A DNA stretch of 64,000 nt from assembly GCF_013155125.1 (NCBI RefSeq), contig NZ_CP053564.1, positions 2,115,501 to 2,179,500 on the forward strand, in the 5' to 3' direction. The position numbers and the translations under genes were made by a program. Below, in pieces: positions 8,268 to 16,156 of the stretch (the stretch's first letter is position 1; each line of letters starts with the position of its first letter). The notes beneath the pieces are model-generated. The model searched no databases, was not told the origin of the DNA, and was given only the letters and a program-made list of their open reading frames with translations. Origin of the DNA: Pseudonocardia broussonetiae. GTDB taxonomy: Bacteria; Actinomycetota; Actinomycetes; Mycobacteriales; Pseudonocardiaceae.

Positions 8268-9163
8268 TAGGACGCGAGCAGGCTGTCGAGCTGCTTGCGG
8301 ACGCGGTCGGCGTCCTCGCGGTACTTGAGGACGGCGCCGAGGGTGGCCGCCGCGCTGTCGACGTCGAGGTGGCTGGCGCCGACGAGCTGCAGCGCGCGCG
8401 CCCAGTCGATGGTCTCCGCGACGCCGGGCGGCTTGAGCAGGTCGGCCTGGCGCAGCGCGCGGACGGCCCCGGCGACCTGCGCGGCCAGCCGCTCGGGGAT
8501 CCCGGGCAGCCGCGAGTGCAGGATCTCGATCTCGCGCTGCAGGTCCGGGTGGTCGAGCCACAGGTAGAGGCAGCGGCGCTTGAGCGCGTCGTGCACCTCG
8601 CGGGTGCGGTTGGAGGTCAGCACGACCAGCGGCGGCGTGGTGGCCCGGACCTCGCCGATCTCCGGGATGGTCACCGCGTGCTCGGTGAGCACCTCCAGCA
8701 GGAACGCCTCGAACTCGTCGTCGGCGCGGTCGATCTCGTCGATGAGCAGGACGCTCGGCGCGGTCTGCAGCGCCTCGAGGATCGGGCGGGCGAGCAGGAA
8801 GCGCGGGTCGTAGAGGGAGGCCTCGACGGCGTCGGTGTCGAGGGTGCCGCTGCCCGCGGTGGCCTCGAGCGCGCGCAGGTGCAGGAGCTGGCGGGGGAAG
8901 TCCCAGTCGTAGAGCGCCTGGGAGGCGTCGATCCCGTCGTGGCACTGCAGCCGGATCAGTTTCGCGCCCAGCACCTGGGCGAGCGCCTGGGCGAGTGCGG
9001 TCTTTCCCGTACCGGGCTCGCCCTCGCAGAACAGCGGACGATTCATCCGCATCGCGAGGAACGTGGCGGTCGCCAGTCCGTCGTCGGCGAGGTAGCCGGT
9101 GGAACGCAGAGCAGCGGCCAGCGCGGCGGGGGAGGCCGCGGGGTCGGCGGGGCGGTCGGTCAC
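8267..9163 (-). CDS. coxD: MoxR-type AAA+ ATPase (CoxD-like)
   Basis: 298 residues from the GTG reading VTDRPADPAA; a GTG 36 bases upstream (9199) is also possible. Walker A is CEGEPGTGKTALAQAL, Walker B VLLIDEIDRADDEFEAFLLE, sensor 1 VVLTSNRTREVHDALKRRC, followed by the lid domain. The extended insertion YDWDFPRQLLHLRAL is typical of the CoxD subgroup. CoxD is known to act with CoxE in maturing the Mo-Cu or Mo-S centre. First gene of the operon coxD-coxE-xdhC; the promoter must lie in 9164-9260. Confidence 0.9.
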   Translation of the reverse strand: MTDRPADPAASPAALAAALRSTGYLADDGLATATFLAMRMNRPLFCEGEPGTGKTALAQALAQVLGAKLIRLQCHDGIDASQALYDWDFPRQLLHLRALEATAGSGTLDTDAVEASLYDPRFLLARPILEALQTAPSVLLIDEIDRADDEFEAFLLEVLTEHAVTIPEIGEVRATTPPLVVLTSNRTREVHDALKRRCLYLWLDHPDLQREIEILHSRLPGIPERLAAQVAGAVRALRQADLLKPPGVAETIDWARALQLVGASHLDVDSAAATLGAVLKYREDADRVRKQLDSLLAS

Positions 9164-9378
9164 GCCACCAGCATGACGGAACGAGGAAGCGCAGGCCACT
9201 GCGGGCGGGGGCAGCCGTTCGCAGCCCGTGCACGGGCCCTCACGCTGGGTCCACCCGGCGATGTGACCAGTTCGGTAATACTTCCGGTTTGGAGACGATT
9301 GTTCGACCGTGATCGAGTCGTGATGTCATGCGCGTGACCTGGCGAAATCCACGTATCGCAACCTTAATGCCGGCGTTA

Positions 9379-10233
<855 letters not shown>

Positions 10234-10249
10234 GGGCCCGCTCGGCCGC

Positions 10250-10675
10250 TCAGGTCGAGTTGACCCACTCGTCGGTCCCGTCGGTGAACGCCTGGTGCTT
10301 CCAGACCGGCAGCAGGCGCTTCACCTCCTCGACGAGCTCGGCACAGGTCTCGAAGGCCTCCCGCCGGTGATCGGCGGCGACCGCGCACGCGAGCGCGACC
10401 TCGCCGATCTCCAGGCGGCCCACCCGGTGGCTCACCGCGACGGCGCGGACGCCGGTGGACCGGGCCGCCACGTCGGCGGCCACCTGCTCGACCACGGACG
10501 CGGCCGTGGGGTGCGCGCTGTACTCCAGCCCGCGCACCGCACGGCCGCCGTCGTGGTCGCGCACGACCCCGGCGAAGGTCACCACGGCGCCCGCGGCGGC
10601 GTGGTCCACGAGTGCGGCGTGCTCCGCCACGTCGAGGGGCTCCTCGCCCACGGCGGCACGTAGGACGACCGTCAT
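10250..10675 (-). CDS. moaE: Molybdopterin synthase catalytic subunit MoaE
   Basis: 141 residues with the MoaE core: [46 protein letters not shown], and [26 protein letters not shown] including the catalytic Lys of the KxxxPxWK region. It converts precursor Z (cPMP) to molybdopterin together with thiocarboxylated MoaD. No moaD or moaA lies in the window, so they must be elsewhere. The ATG overlaps the mog stop (ATGA), the last gene of moaC-mog-moaE. Confidence 0.95.
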   Translation of the reverse strand: MTVVLRAAVGEEPLDVAEHAALVDHAAAGAVVTFAGVVRDHDGGRAVRGLEYSAHPTAASVVEQVAADVAARSTGVRAVAVSHRVGRLEIGEVALACAVAADHRREAFETCAELVEEVKRLLPVWKHQAFTDGTDEWVNST

Positions 10676-11151
10676 GCGTGGTCGCCTCCTCTCAGCTGGT
10701 CGACGGCGTGGTCGAGCACGTTCTCGAGCACGCCCAGTCCGTCGCGGACTCCCCCTGTCGATCCGGGGAGGTTGACGACGAGCGTGCGGCCCGCGACACC
10801 CGCGAGGCCGCGCGAGAGCACCGCGGTCGGCACGGTGGGGGCCCCCGCCGAGCGGATCGCGTCGGCGAGCCCCGGCACCTCGTAGTCGAGCACCGCGCGC
10901 GTCACCTCCGGCGTCGCGTCGGTGGGGGAGATGCCGGTGCCGCCGGTCGTGATCACGACGTCGGCGCCGTCGGCCACGGCGGCGCGCAGCGCGTCGCCGA
11001 CGGGGTCGCCGTCGGGCACCACGGCCGGGTCCGGCGTGTCGTACCCGCGGCCGCGGAGCCACTCGACGATGAGCGGCCCGCCGCGGTCGGCGTAGACGCC
11101 GGCGGCGGCGCGGTTGGACGCGGTGACGACCCGGGCGCTGCGGGGGCTCAC
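10672..11151 (-). CDS. mog: Molybdopterin adenylyltransferase (MogA/MoaB family)
   Basis: 159 residues from a GTG overlapping the moaC stop. The fold is the MoCF domain: [25 protein letters not shown], the MPT-binding [11 protein letters not shown] and [13 protein letters not shown]. The enzyme adenylylates molybdopterin, preparing it for Mo insertion by MoeA, which is encoded at 39325. MogA versus MoaB cannot be separated by eye. Middle gene of the moa operon with 4-bp overlaps on both sides. Confidence 0.93.
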   Translation of the reverse strand: MSPRSARVVTASNRAAAGVYADRGGPLIVEWLRGRGYDTPDPAVVPDGDPVGDALRAAVADGADVVITTGGTGISPTDATPEVTRAVLDYEVPGLADAIRSAGAPTVPTAVLSRGLAGVAGRTLVVNLPGSTGGVRDGLGVLENVLDHAVDQLRGGDHA

Positions 11152-11627
11152 GACCGGTCCTCGGGGCGCTCCCAGGTGCCGGTCTTCCCGCCGTCCTTGC
11201 GCTCGACCCGCACGTGGTCGAGCACGGCGGCGGGGTCGACCGCCTTGATCATGTCGTGCAGGGCGAGCCCGGCCACCGCCACGGCGGTGAGCGCCTCCAT
11301 CTCGACGCCCGTGCGGTCGGTGGTGCGCACCGTCGCGCGGATGCCGATCTCGGCGCCCTCCGGGGTGAGGTCGACGACCACACCGCTCAGGGCGATCGGG
11401 TGGCACAGCGGCACGAGGTCCGGGGTGCGCTTGGCGCCCATGATCCCGGCGATGCGCGCGGTGGCCAGCGCGTCGCCCTTGGGCAGCCCGTCGCGGCGGA
11501 GCAGCTCCACCACCTCGGCGGTCGTCCGCAGCACCCCGGTGGCCACCGCGGTGCGGGCGCTCGGCTGCTTGTCGGTGACGTCGACCATCCGGGCCGCGCC
11601 TGCGGCGTCCACGTGCGTGAGTTCCAC
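11148..11627 (-). CDS. moaC: Cyclic pyranopterin monophosphate synthase MoaC
   Basis: 159 residues from the GTG reading [10 protein letters not shown]; the frame continues further upstream but the family begins here. Diagnostic stretches are [47 protein letters not shown] and [25 protein letters not shown] with the active-site Lys/His/Met/Glu set, ending [12 protein letters not shown]. Works after MoaA in cPMP formation. First gene of moaC-mog-moaE. Confidence 0.95.
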   Translation of the reverse strand: MELTHVDAAGAARMVDVTDKQPSARTAVATGVLRTTAEVVELLRRDGLPKGDALATARIAGIMGAKRTPDLVPLCHPIALSGVVVDLTPEGAEIGIRATVRTTDRTGVEMEALTAVAVAGLALHDMIKAVDPAAVLDHVRVERKDGGKTGTWERPEDRS

Positions 11628-11688
11628 GCCACAGACCCTACGGCGCCGCCCACCGGGCCGTGCCGCGGCCGCCGGAGGACCATCCAGA

Positions 11689-11702
11689 GTGACGTGCGTC
11701 AC
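11689..11702. promoter_or_regulatory. Crp/GlxR-type palindrome upstream of moaC and rpf 2
   Basis: Perfect palindrome GTGACG-TG-CGTCAC, matching GTGA-N6-TCAC and differing from the site at the first rpf gene only in the two central bases. It lies 62 bases upstream of the moaC start and about 150 bases upstream of the candidate rpf promoter, so it may serve moaC, rpf or both. Confidence 0.55.
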
Positions 11703-11823
11703 GTCGAGACAACCCTTTCCGGTGACGCACGTCGTGACTCACGGTCACGGTGACCTGCGCCGACGTCACCCCACTGGGCCGAACGGCCGCTGCGTCTCCG
11801 GCGAGCCGCGCGGACACGCCGTC

Positions 11824-11852
11824 TTGGAGTCCGCCCCAGCCGCACGTAGCGT
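11824..11852 (+). promoter_or_regulatory. Candidate promoter of the second rpf gene
   Basis: TTGGAG and TAGCGT with a 17-base spacer. The -10 and its flanks (acgTAGCGT) match the candidate at 9431. It predicts a leader of about 155 bases. Confidence 0.45.
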
Positions 11853-11909
11853 GCTCGACGGCCGCCCCGGACCCCCCGATCCGGCCGGCCCCCGGTGTCG
11901 CAGCGCTCC

Positions 11910-11963
11910 CCTGTCCGGCGACCCGGAGACCCGACCGCCTCACGAGACCCCGCGTGGGACAGG
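11910..11963 (+). promoter_or_regulatory. Leader stem of the second rpf gene
   Basis: CCTGTCC (11910-11916) pairs with GGACAGG (11957-11963) across a 40-base loop. The same core sequence forms the 10-bp stem in the leader of the other rpf gene. Confidence 0.3.
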
Positions 11964-12017
11964 ACGGACCGGCCCGCTCCCCGGTGGCCGCGTCCGGGTG
12001 CAGCGCCGGAGAGACCC

Positions 12018-12626
12018 ATGGCTCGATACCGCGGCCGTCACCGTGCCCCCGCCAGGTTCGACGGTGCCGGGCGGGCGATCGCCCGCACCGCGCTCGCCGG
12101 CGCCGTCGCCGGCGTCCCCCTGGTCGTCGCGGCCCCGGCCGCGAGCGCCGCGTCGGACTCCGCGTGGGACCGGCTGGCCCAGTGCGAGAGCGGCGGCCGG
12201 TGGGACATCAACACCGGCAACGGCTACCACGGCGGACTGCAGTTCTCCCCGACCACCTGGCGCGGCTTCGGCGGCGCCGAGTTCGCCCCGGTCGCGTACC
12301 AGGCCAGCCGCGAGGAGCAGATCGTCGTCGCGGAGCGGGTGCTCGCGGTGCAGGGCTGGAACGCGTGGCCGAGCTGCTCGCGCCAGACCGGCGTGCGCGG
12401 CGAGTCCTCGACCCAGCGCTCGGCCCCGCAGGAGCGGGTCCGCCTCAGCGCCCCGGCCGCCCCCGCCGCCACCGACGGCTCCTACGTCGTGCGGCGCGGC
12501 GACACCCTCGGCAGCATCGCGCGCGCCCAGGGCGTCTCCGGCGGCTGGCAGGCCCTCGTGGCCAGGAACCCGGCCCTGTCGGCCAACCCGGACCTGATCA
12601 GCGTGGGGCAGCGCCTCACCCTCTGA
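12018..12626 (+). CDS. Resuscitation-promoting factor with LysM domain (Rpf 2)
   Basis: 202 residues: Arg-rich N-terminus and signal peptide (AIARTALAGAVAGVPLVVAAPAASA), Rpf domain ([23 protein letters not shown], catalytic Glu in CESGG, WPSCSRQ), a linker, and a LysM domain (YVVRRGDTLGSIARAQGVSG). It starts at the ATG after GGAGAG. Same architecture as the protein at 9667-10233 with nearly identical catalytic cores but different linkers and N-termini, so it is a diverged paralogue. Secreted peptidoglycan hydrolase. Confidence 0.95.
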   Translation: MARYRGRHRAPARFDGAGRAIARTALAGAVAGVPLVVAAPAASAASDSAWDRLAQCESGGRWDINTGNGYHGGLQFSPTTWRGFGGAEFAPVAYQASREEQIVVAERVLAVQGWNAWPSCSRQTGVRGESSTQRSAPQERVRLSAPAAPAATDGSYVVRRGDTLGSIARAQGVSGGWQALVARNPALSANPDLISVGQRLTL

Positions 12627-12639
12627 CGCCCCTGCCCCG

Positions 12640-13149
12640 TCACCGCGTCGGCCAGCCCCACCTGGGGCGAACCACCGCGACGACGACCCGGTCGCGGCGC
12701 AGCGTCCGCGGATGCACCTCCACAGTGGCGGCGCCGCACGCGGCGGCCAGCACCTCGGCCGCCGCGTCGACGTCGGCCCGGATCGTGCCGGCATGCAGCC
12801 ACAGGCCGACGAGGACGACGTCGTTACGGGCCGTCGCGGTGACGACCCACGGGATGCGCCCCGCGCGGTCGGCGACCCCGGCCTGCACGAGGCCCGAGCG
12901 GATCCGGTGCATCGTGACGACGGCCTGCGCCGCGCCGCCGAGCACGTTGCGGACCGGGGGGACAAGGAGGGCCAGCACGGCGACCACCGCGCAGAGCGCG
13001 CCCACCGCTCCGGCGCCCGCGTAGTGCCACAGGCTCGCGAGGACCCCCGCCACGAGCAGCTCGGCCCGCCACCGGAGCAGCACCGTCAGCAGGTTCGGTC
13101 GGCGTCGCGGCGGCGGCAGGAGGCGGCGCAGCCCGCCGTCGGCGCTCAC
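12640..13149 (-). CDS. Two-TM protein resembling the N-terminus of FtsK/TraB-type transfer proteins
   Basis: 169 residues from a GTG overlapping the stop of the upstream small gene. Two adjacent membrane helices (LLVAGVLASLWHYAGAGAVG, ALCAVVAVLALLVPPV), then a soluble part with DVVLVGLWLHAGTIRADVD, EVLAAACGAATVEVHP and DRVVVAVVRP. That beta-alpha-beta pattern is like the segment preceding the ATPase of TraB/FtsK proteins in actinomycete integrative elements, but no Walker motifs follow. It could be a truncated remnant or a stand-alone partner. Similarity is from memory; confidence is moderate that it is a gene and low on function. Confidence 0.6.
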   Translation of the reverse strand: MSADGGLRRLLPPPRRRPNLLTVLLRWRAELLVAGVLASLWHYAGAGAVGALCAVVAVLALLVPPVRNVLGGAAQAVVTMHRIRSGLVQAGVADRAGRIPWVVTATARNDVVLVGLWLHAGTIRADVDAAAEVLAAACGAATVEVHPRTLRRDRVVVAVVRPRWGWPTR

Positions 13150-13430
13150 GACGCTCCGACCGAGCCGGCCGGAGCGGTGCGCTCCGCCGGCTCGGCCCCG
13201 CAGGACTCGCACGCGTCGCCGATCGTCCGGCGACAGGCGCAGACCGCGCAGGCCGTGACGGAGTCCCAGCGCGGGTCCCGGTAGGTGCGGACGAACCGCC
13301 GCTCGCGCCGCACCTCCCAGCCGCGTGTGACGGCGTCGAGATCCGGGTCACGGAACGCCGAATGGTCTATGGCGTCGAGGAGGCGTCGTAACCATCGACG
13401 CGCCGGTCCGGTAGGGGTAATGTCCGTCAT
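13146..13430 (-). CDS. Small protein with C-terminal zinc-ribbon-like cysteines
   Basis: 94 residues from the ATG reading MTDITPTGPARRW. The middle part is charged (VRRERRFVRTYRDPRWDS), followed by four or five Cys in CAVCACRRTIGDACESC, a probable metal-binding knuckle. It overlaps the next gene by 4 bp (GTGA). Small genes of this sort precede transfer-protein genes in actinomycete integrative elements, which fits the island context (inference). Function unknown. Confidence 0.55.
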   Translation of the reverse strand: MTDITPTGPARRWLRRLLDAIDHSAFRDPDLDAVTRGWEVRRERRFVRTYRDPRWDSVTACAVCACRRTIGDACESCGAEPAERTAPAGSVGAS

Positions 13431-13540
13431 TGCTCTGACCTGCCTTGTCCTGTGTGGCCCACGGGATGGATGACGAGCACGCACCACCGGTGTTGGCGCA
13501 CCGGTGATGCGGATGGCGACCCACTGTGCGTCGCCGTCGA

Positions 13541-13580
13541 GCGGGAGGGCGTCGGCCTTCGGGCTGGCGCCCTCCCTCGC
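13541..13580. terminator. Long hairpin in the island control region
   Basis: GGGAGGGCG (13543-13551) pairs with CGCCCTCCC (13568-13576), and the 16-base interval folds further (CGGCC-TTC-GGGCTG). Neither flanking gene ends here, since both read away from it. It may therefore be a relic terminator of a lost gene or a regulatory stem. Confidence 0.4.
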
Positions 13581-13718
13581 TTCCTAGGTCCTCCGGCGGG
13601 TTCGAACCCAAGCCCCGGAGCCGGAAATTCCTCCTCGCGCTTTCCGGCAGTTGCCGGTTGTCCGCGGCACCCGACAGGATGACTGCACGTCGACACGCTG
13701 CCGCGGTACTAGCATGAC

Positions 13719-13732
13719 CTGGTACTTACCAG
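13719..13732. promoter_or_regulatory. Palindromic operator upstream of the DUF5753 regulator gene
   Basis: CTGGTA-CT-TACCAG, a perfect 6+6 inverted repeat 38 bases upstream of the GTG start of the XRE-family gene. A TACTAG hexamer at 13708-13713 could be the -10 it overlaps. Probable autoregulation by the XRE protein or control by a lost element repressor (inference). Confidence 0.5.
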
Positions 13733-13770
13733 TTATCAAGAGCTCTCACGCAGGTGGACGGGGGTGGGCG

Positions 13771-14637
13771 GTGACAGCGGAACCCAACCCGACCTTCGCG
13801 CGCCGGCGGTTGGCGGTGCGGTTGCGGGCCCTTCGGGAGCGCGACGACCGGTCACTCTCCGACCTCGCGGCGCACCTCAACGTGTCCCTCGCGCAGGCGT
13901 CCAGATTGGACACAGGGGCCCGCGGTTTCCAGTTGGCGCAGGTGGAGGAGCTCGCTCAGTGGTACCGGCTGCCGAAGGCCGAACGCGCCCTGCTCGCCGA
14001 GCTGGTGATCGAGAGCCGGAAGCGGGCGTGGTGGCAGCAGATCGACCTTCCTGATTCCTATCGCACTCTGATCGGCTTAGAGGCGGCGGCCGAATCCATC
14101 AATGAGTACTGCAGCGGCGTGATCAGCGGCCTCCTCCAGATCCCCGAGTACGCCGCTGCGGCCGCAGCAAGTGGAGTGCTGGACTTCTCCGAAGAGGAGG
14201 TGTCGCGCGCTGTCGAGGTGCGGGTGCACCGGCAGCGGGACCTTGAGCGAAGATCTCCACGGCCGTACGTTTGGGTGATCATTGACGAGTCGGCGCTCGC
14301 ACGTACTGCCGGTGGTCCAGCAGTCATGGCGCGGCAACTAGCCCGTGTCCTCGAAGCTGCATCTCTCCCGCGCACGACGATCCAGGTCGTGGGGTTCGAG
14401 GCGGGGCCGTACCTCGGGACAACCTCATCCCAGTTCATCCTCTTGAAGATGGGGGACGACGTATCCGACGTGCTGTATGCGGACGGACCCGCGCCGTCGG
14501 ACACCGACGATCCCACTGCCGTCGCTGAGCACACTCGAATATGGCAACTCCTGAGTGCGCTCGCGCTCGATCCGCAGGCGTCCAGGCTTCGGATCCAGCA
14601 CTACCTCGACCTGTGCTGTGCTGCCGACACCCGCTGA
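13771..14637 (+). CDS. XRE-family HTH regulator with DUF5753 domain
   Basis: 288 residues from the GTG after GGGGGTG. The N-terminal HTH (residues about 10-70) reads LRALRERDDRSLSDLAAHLNVSLAQASRLDTGARG. The rest is a DUF5753/Scr1-type domain (WWQQIDLPDSYRTLIGLEAAAESINEYCSGVISGLLQIPEYA to RIWQLLSALALDPQASRLRI). Such proteins are very numerous in actinomycetes, are typically paired with DUF397 proteins and act like antitoxin/regulator pairs. Base composition is lower in GC than neighbours, consistent with acquisition. Two DUF397 genes follow. Confidence 0.92.
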   Translation: MTAEPNPTFARRRLAVRLRALRERDDRSLSDLAAHLNVSLAQASRLDTGARGFQLAQVEELAQWYRLPKAERALLAELVIESRKRAWWQQIDLPDSYRTLIGLEAAAESINEYCSGVISGLLQIPEYAAAAAASGVLDFSEEEVSRAVEVRVHRQRDLERRSPRPYVWVIIDESALARTAGGPAVMARQLARVLEAASLPRTTIQVVGFEAGPYLGTTSSQFILLKMGDDVSDVLYADGPAPSDTDDPTAVAEHTRIWQLLSALALDPQASRLRIQHYLDLCCAADTR

Positions 14638-14842
14638 AGCGCGAGATCGTGGGGCTACTAGTCTGCTCTGACCTATTGGCGACGCAGACCTGCGTCGTAG
14701 TGGCTGCTGACCGAGGGGCGCGCGACGATCCTGTCGCACCTGCGCACGCCGAGCGGACCCCGGCGTGCCTCGTGCCCGTTCCGCCCGGCCTTCCCTCCAT
14801 CTGTCGCCCTGCGGCGCAGGTGATGAGGCAGGAGTACGACCG

Positions 14843-15049
14843 GTGGAGTCCGAGCGGGCGTCGCTGACTTGGATCAAGTCGAGCTTCAGCATGGGCGGTG
14901 GCGCGTGCGTGGAGTTGGCTACGGACGGCGAAGCGTTCGCCCTACGCGACTCGAAGGATCCGACCGTCCACCTGCACTACACGTACCAGGAGATCGAGGC
15001 GTTCATCCTCGGAGCCAAGAACGGCGATTTCGACTCCTTCCTGCGCTGA
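14843..15049 (+). CDS. DUF397 protein (first copy)
   Basis: 68 residues from the GTG reading VESERASLTW, preceded by GGAG at 8 bases. The family core is intact: WIKSSFSMGGGACVELA, FALRDSKDP and the C-terminal TYQEIEAFILGAKNGDFDSFL. DUF397 proteins usually sit beside DUF5753 HTH regulators, as here. In Streptomyces such pairs behave as regulator-partner or toxin-like systems controlling development (known for Scr1/Scr2-type pairs). The 205-base gap before it holds nothing I can name. Confidence 0.9.
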   Translation: MESERASLTWIKSSFSMGGGACVELATDGEAFALRDSKDPTVHLHYTYQEIEAFILGAKNGDFDSFLR

Positions 15050-15126
15050 GCTCCCTTGGCGCATCACATGGTGATCACGCTGCGCTGGATGGCACCCTTG
15101 AACGCTTACAGCCGGGCGGGGGAATC

Positions 15127-15321
15127 ATGTCGGAAGAGCAGTGGACGAAGTCGAGCTTCAGTGGGGGCATAGGCGCGTGCGTCGAAGTGAGGCGGGTGGG
15201 GGGCGAGATCGCTGTGCGGAACTCGCGCTCCCCGTCCGCTGAGCAGACCTACACGCAGGCCGAGATCCGGGCGTTCATCGACGGCGTGAAGGCCGGGGAG
15301 TTCGACTACCTGCTCGACTGA
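15127..15321 (+). CDS. DUF397 protein (second copy)
   Basis: 64 residues from the ATG after a GGGGG tract. Core: QWTKSSFSGGIGACVEVRRV, IAVRNSRSP and TQAEIRAFIDGVKAGEFDYLLD. About half of the residues match the first copy, so the two are an old duplication rather than a recent tandem. Its last 16 bases overlap the 3' end of the convergent nucleotidyltransferase gene. It marks the right edge of the island. Confidence 0.9.
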   Translation: MSEEQWTKSSFSGGIGACVEVRRVGGEIAVRNSRSPSAEQTYTQAEIRAFIDGVKAGEFDYLLD

Positions 15322-15917
15322 GCGGTGAAGCGGGCGAGGGCCTCGGGGGTGTCGACGTCGTCGGGCACGGCGACGTCGCCGCACTCCACCGGCTCGACGT
15401 CGGGGTTGTCGCGCAGGTAGGCGCGGGCCCCGGCGTCGCCGGTGGCCGAGCCGGCCACGGCGGGCCAGTGGTCCCGGCCGAGCAGCACGGGGTGGGCGAG
15501 GCGCCCGGCGTAGGCCGCCCGTCGCAGCGCGGCCGGGCCGACGTCGCCCGCCACCAGCCGCGCCACCGCCTCGGCGGTGACGCCCGGCAGGTCCACGAGG
15601 TGCACGAGGGCGGCGTCGGAACCGGCGTCGGGACCGGCGCCCCCGAGCGCGGAGAGCCCGGCGCGCAGGGACGCGCCCATGCCCGACTCCCAGTCGGGCG
15701 CCTCCACGGCGCGCACGCCGGCGGGCAGCACGGCACGCACGTCGTCGGCCGCGGCGCCCAGCACGACCACGAGCGGCGCGCAGCCGCCGTCGGCCAACAC
15801 GCGCAGCGCACGTCGGACGAGCGGCTCGCCGTCGATCTCCACGAGCGCCTTCGGGCGGCCCATCCGACGCCCGGCGCCGCCCGCGAGGAGCAGCCCGGTG
15901 ACCCCCCGCTCGGTCAG
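15306..15917 (-). CDS. MobA/MocA-like molybdopterin nucleotidyltransferase, apparent CTG start
   Basis: 203 residues if translation begins at the CTG that overlaps the upstream stop (CTGA). The signature loop LLLAGGAGRRMGRPKALVE needs residues upstream of the first ATG (15863), and no ATG, GTG or TTG is available before the family N-terminus. Further motifs are VLGAAADDVRAVLP, WESGMGASLRAGL and ALVHLVDLPGVTAEAV with the metal-binding Asp. MocA/MobA enzymes attach CMP/GMP to Moco; the xanthine-dehydrogenase-associated subgroup of this length supports Mo hydroxylases, matching the cox-like genes in this window. Confidence 0.8.
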   Translation of the reverse strand: MTERGVTGLLLAGGAGRRMGRPKALVEIDGEPLVRRALRVLADGGCAPLVVVLGAAADDVRAVLPAGVRAVEAPDWESGMGASLRAGLSALGGAGPDAGSDAALVHLVDLPGVTAEAVARLVAGDVGPAALRRAAYAGRLAHPVLLGRDHWPAVAGSATGDAGARAYLRDNPDVEPVECGDVAVPDDVDTPEALARFTAQSSR

Positions 15918-16093
15918 CGGTTGATCTCGGTGACGGGGTGGACGTAGTTGACCTCGTCGAGCGGGAACTCCACGTCGCCGAAGGGCGAGAGCGAGCCCTG
16001 CACGGGGCTGGCGAGCTCGCTGACCGGGTGCTCCCCTTCGGGCAGGTCCGGCCAGGAGGGGTCGATGCGTCCTGCAGGGGCGGCCTTCGCCAC
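15914..16093 (-). CDS. Small hypothetical protein
   Basis: 59 residues from a GTG with GGGAGGA a few bases upstream. The sequence begins VAKAAPAGRIDPSWPDLPEG and ends VEFPLDEVNYVHPVTEINR; it is hydrophilic with no signal or membrane segment. No family recognised. It is arranged as the first gene before the nucleotidyltransferase with a 4-base overlap, so the two are likely co-translated. Confidence 0.6.
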   Translation of the reverse strand: MAKAAPAGRIDPSWPDLPEGEHPVSELASPVQGSLSPFGDVEFPLDEVNYVHPVTEINR

Positions 16094-16156
16094 GGTTCCT
16101 CCCGGTGTCGGTGTCCGACCACCAGTATCGCCCATGGCACCGACTACCGTGGACCG

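Larger units (their letters stand above)
11628..12017. other. Intergenic region between divergent moaC and rpf 2
   Basis: 390 bases without a convincing gene. It contains a Crp-type palindrome (11689-11702), further GTGAC/GTCAC half-sites at 11719-11752, a candidate promoter (11824-11852) and a leader stem (11910-11963). Confidence 0.5.
13431..13770. other. Intergenic control region of the accessory island
   Basis: 340 bases between divergent genes with lower GC than its surroundings after 13620. It contains a strong hairpin (13541-13580), a 12-bp palindrome GGGTTCGAACCC (13598-13609) that looks like a tRNA T-loop but has no tRNA around it, and the operator-like palindrome at 13719-13732. 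Confidence 0.5.

Noticed and set aside
13580..13625. tRNA gene or tRNA-derived attachment site around GGGTTCGAACCC
   Set aside because: Only the T-loop-like palindrome is present. The T-stem, acceptor, D and anticodon arms cannot be formed on either strand.
13651..13770. N-terminal extension of the DUF5753 regulator starting at an ATG-like codon at 13651
   Set aside because: The extension covers the palindromic operator and has no conserved residues. The GTG at 13771 has a good ribosome-binding site and matches the family N-terminus.
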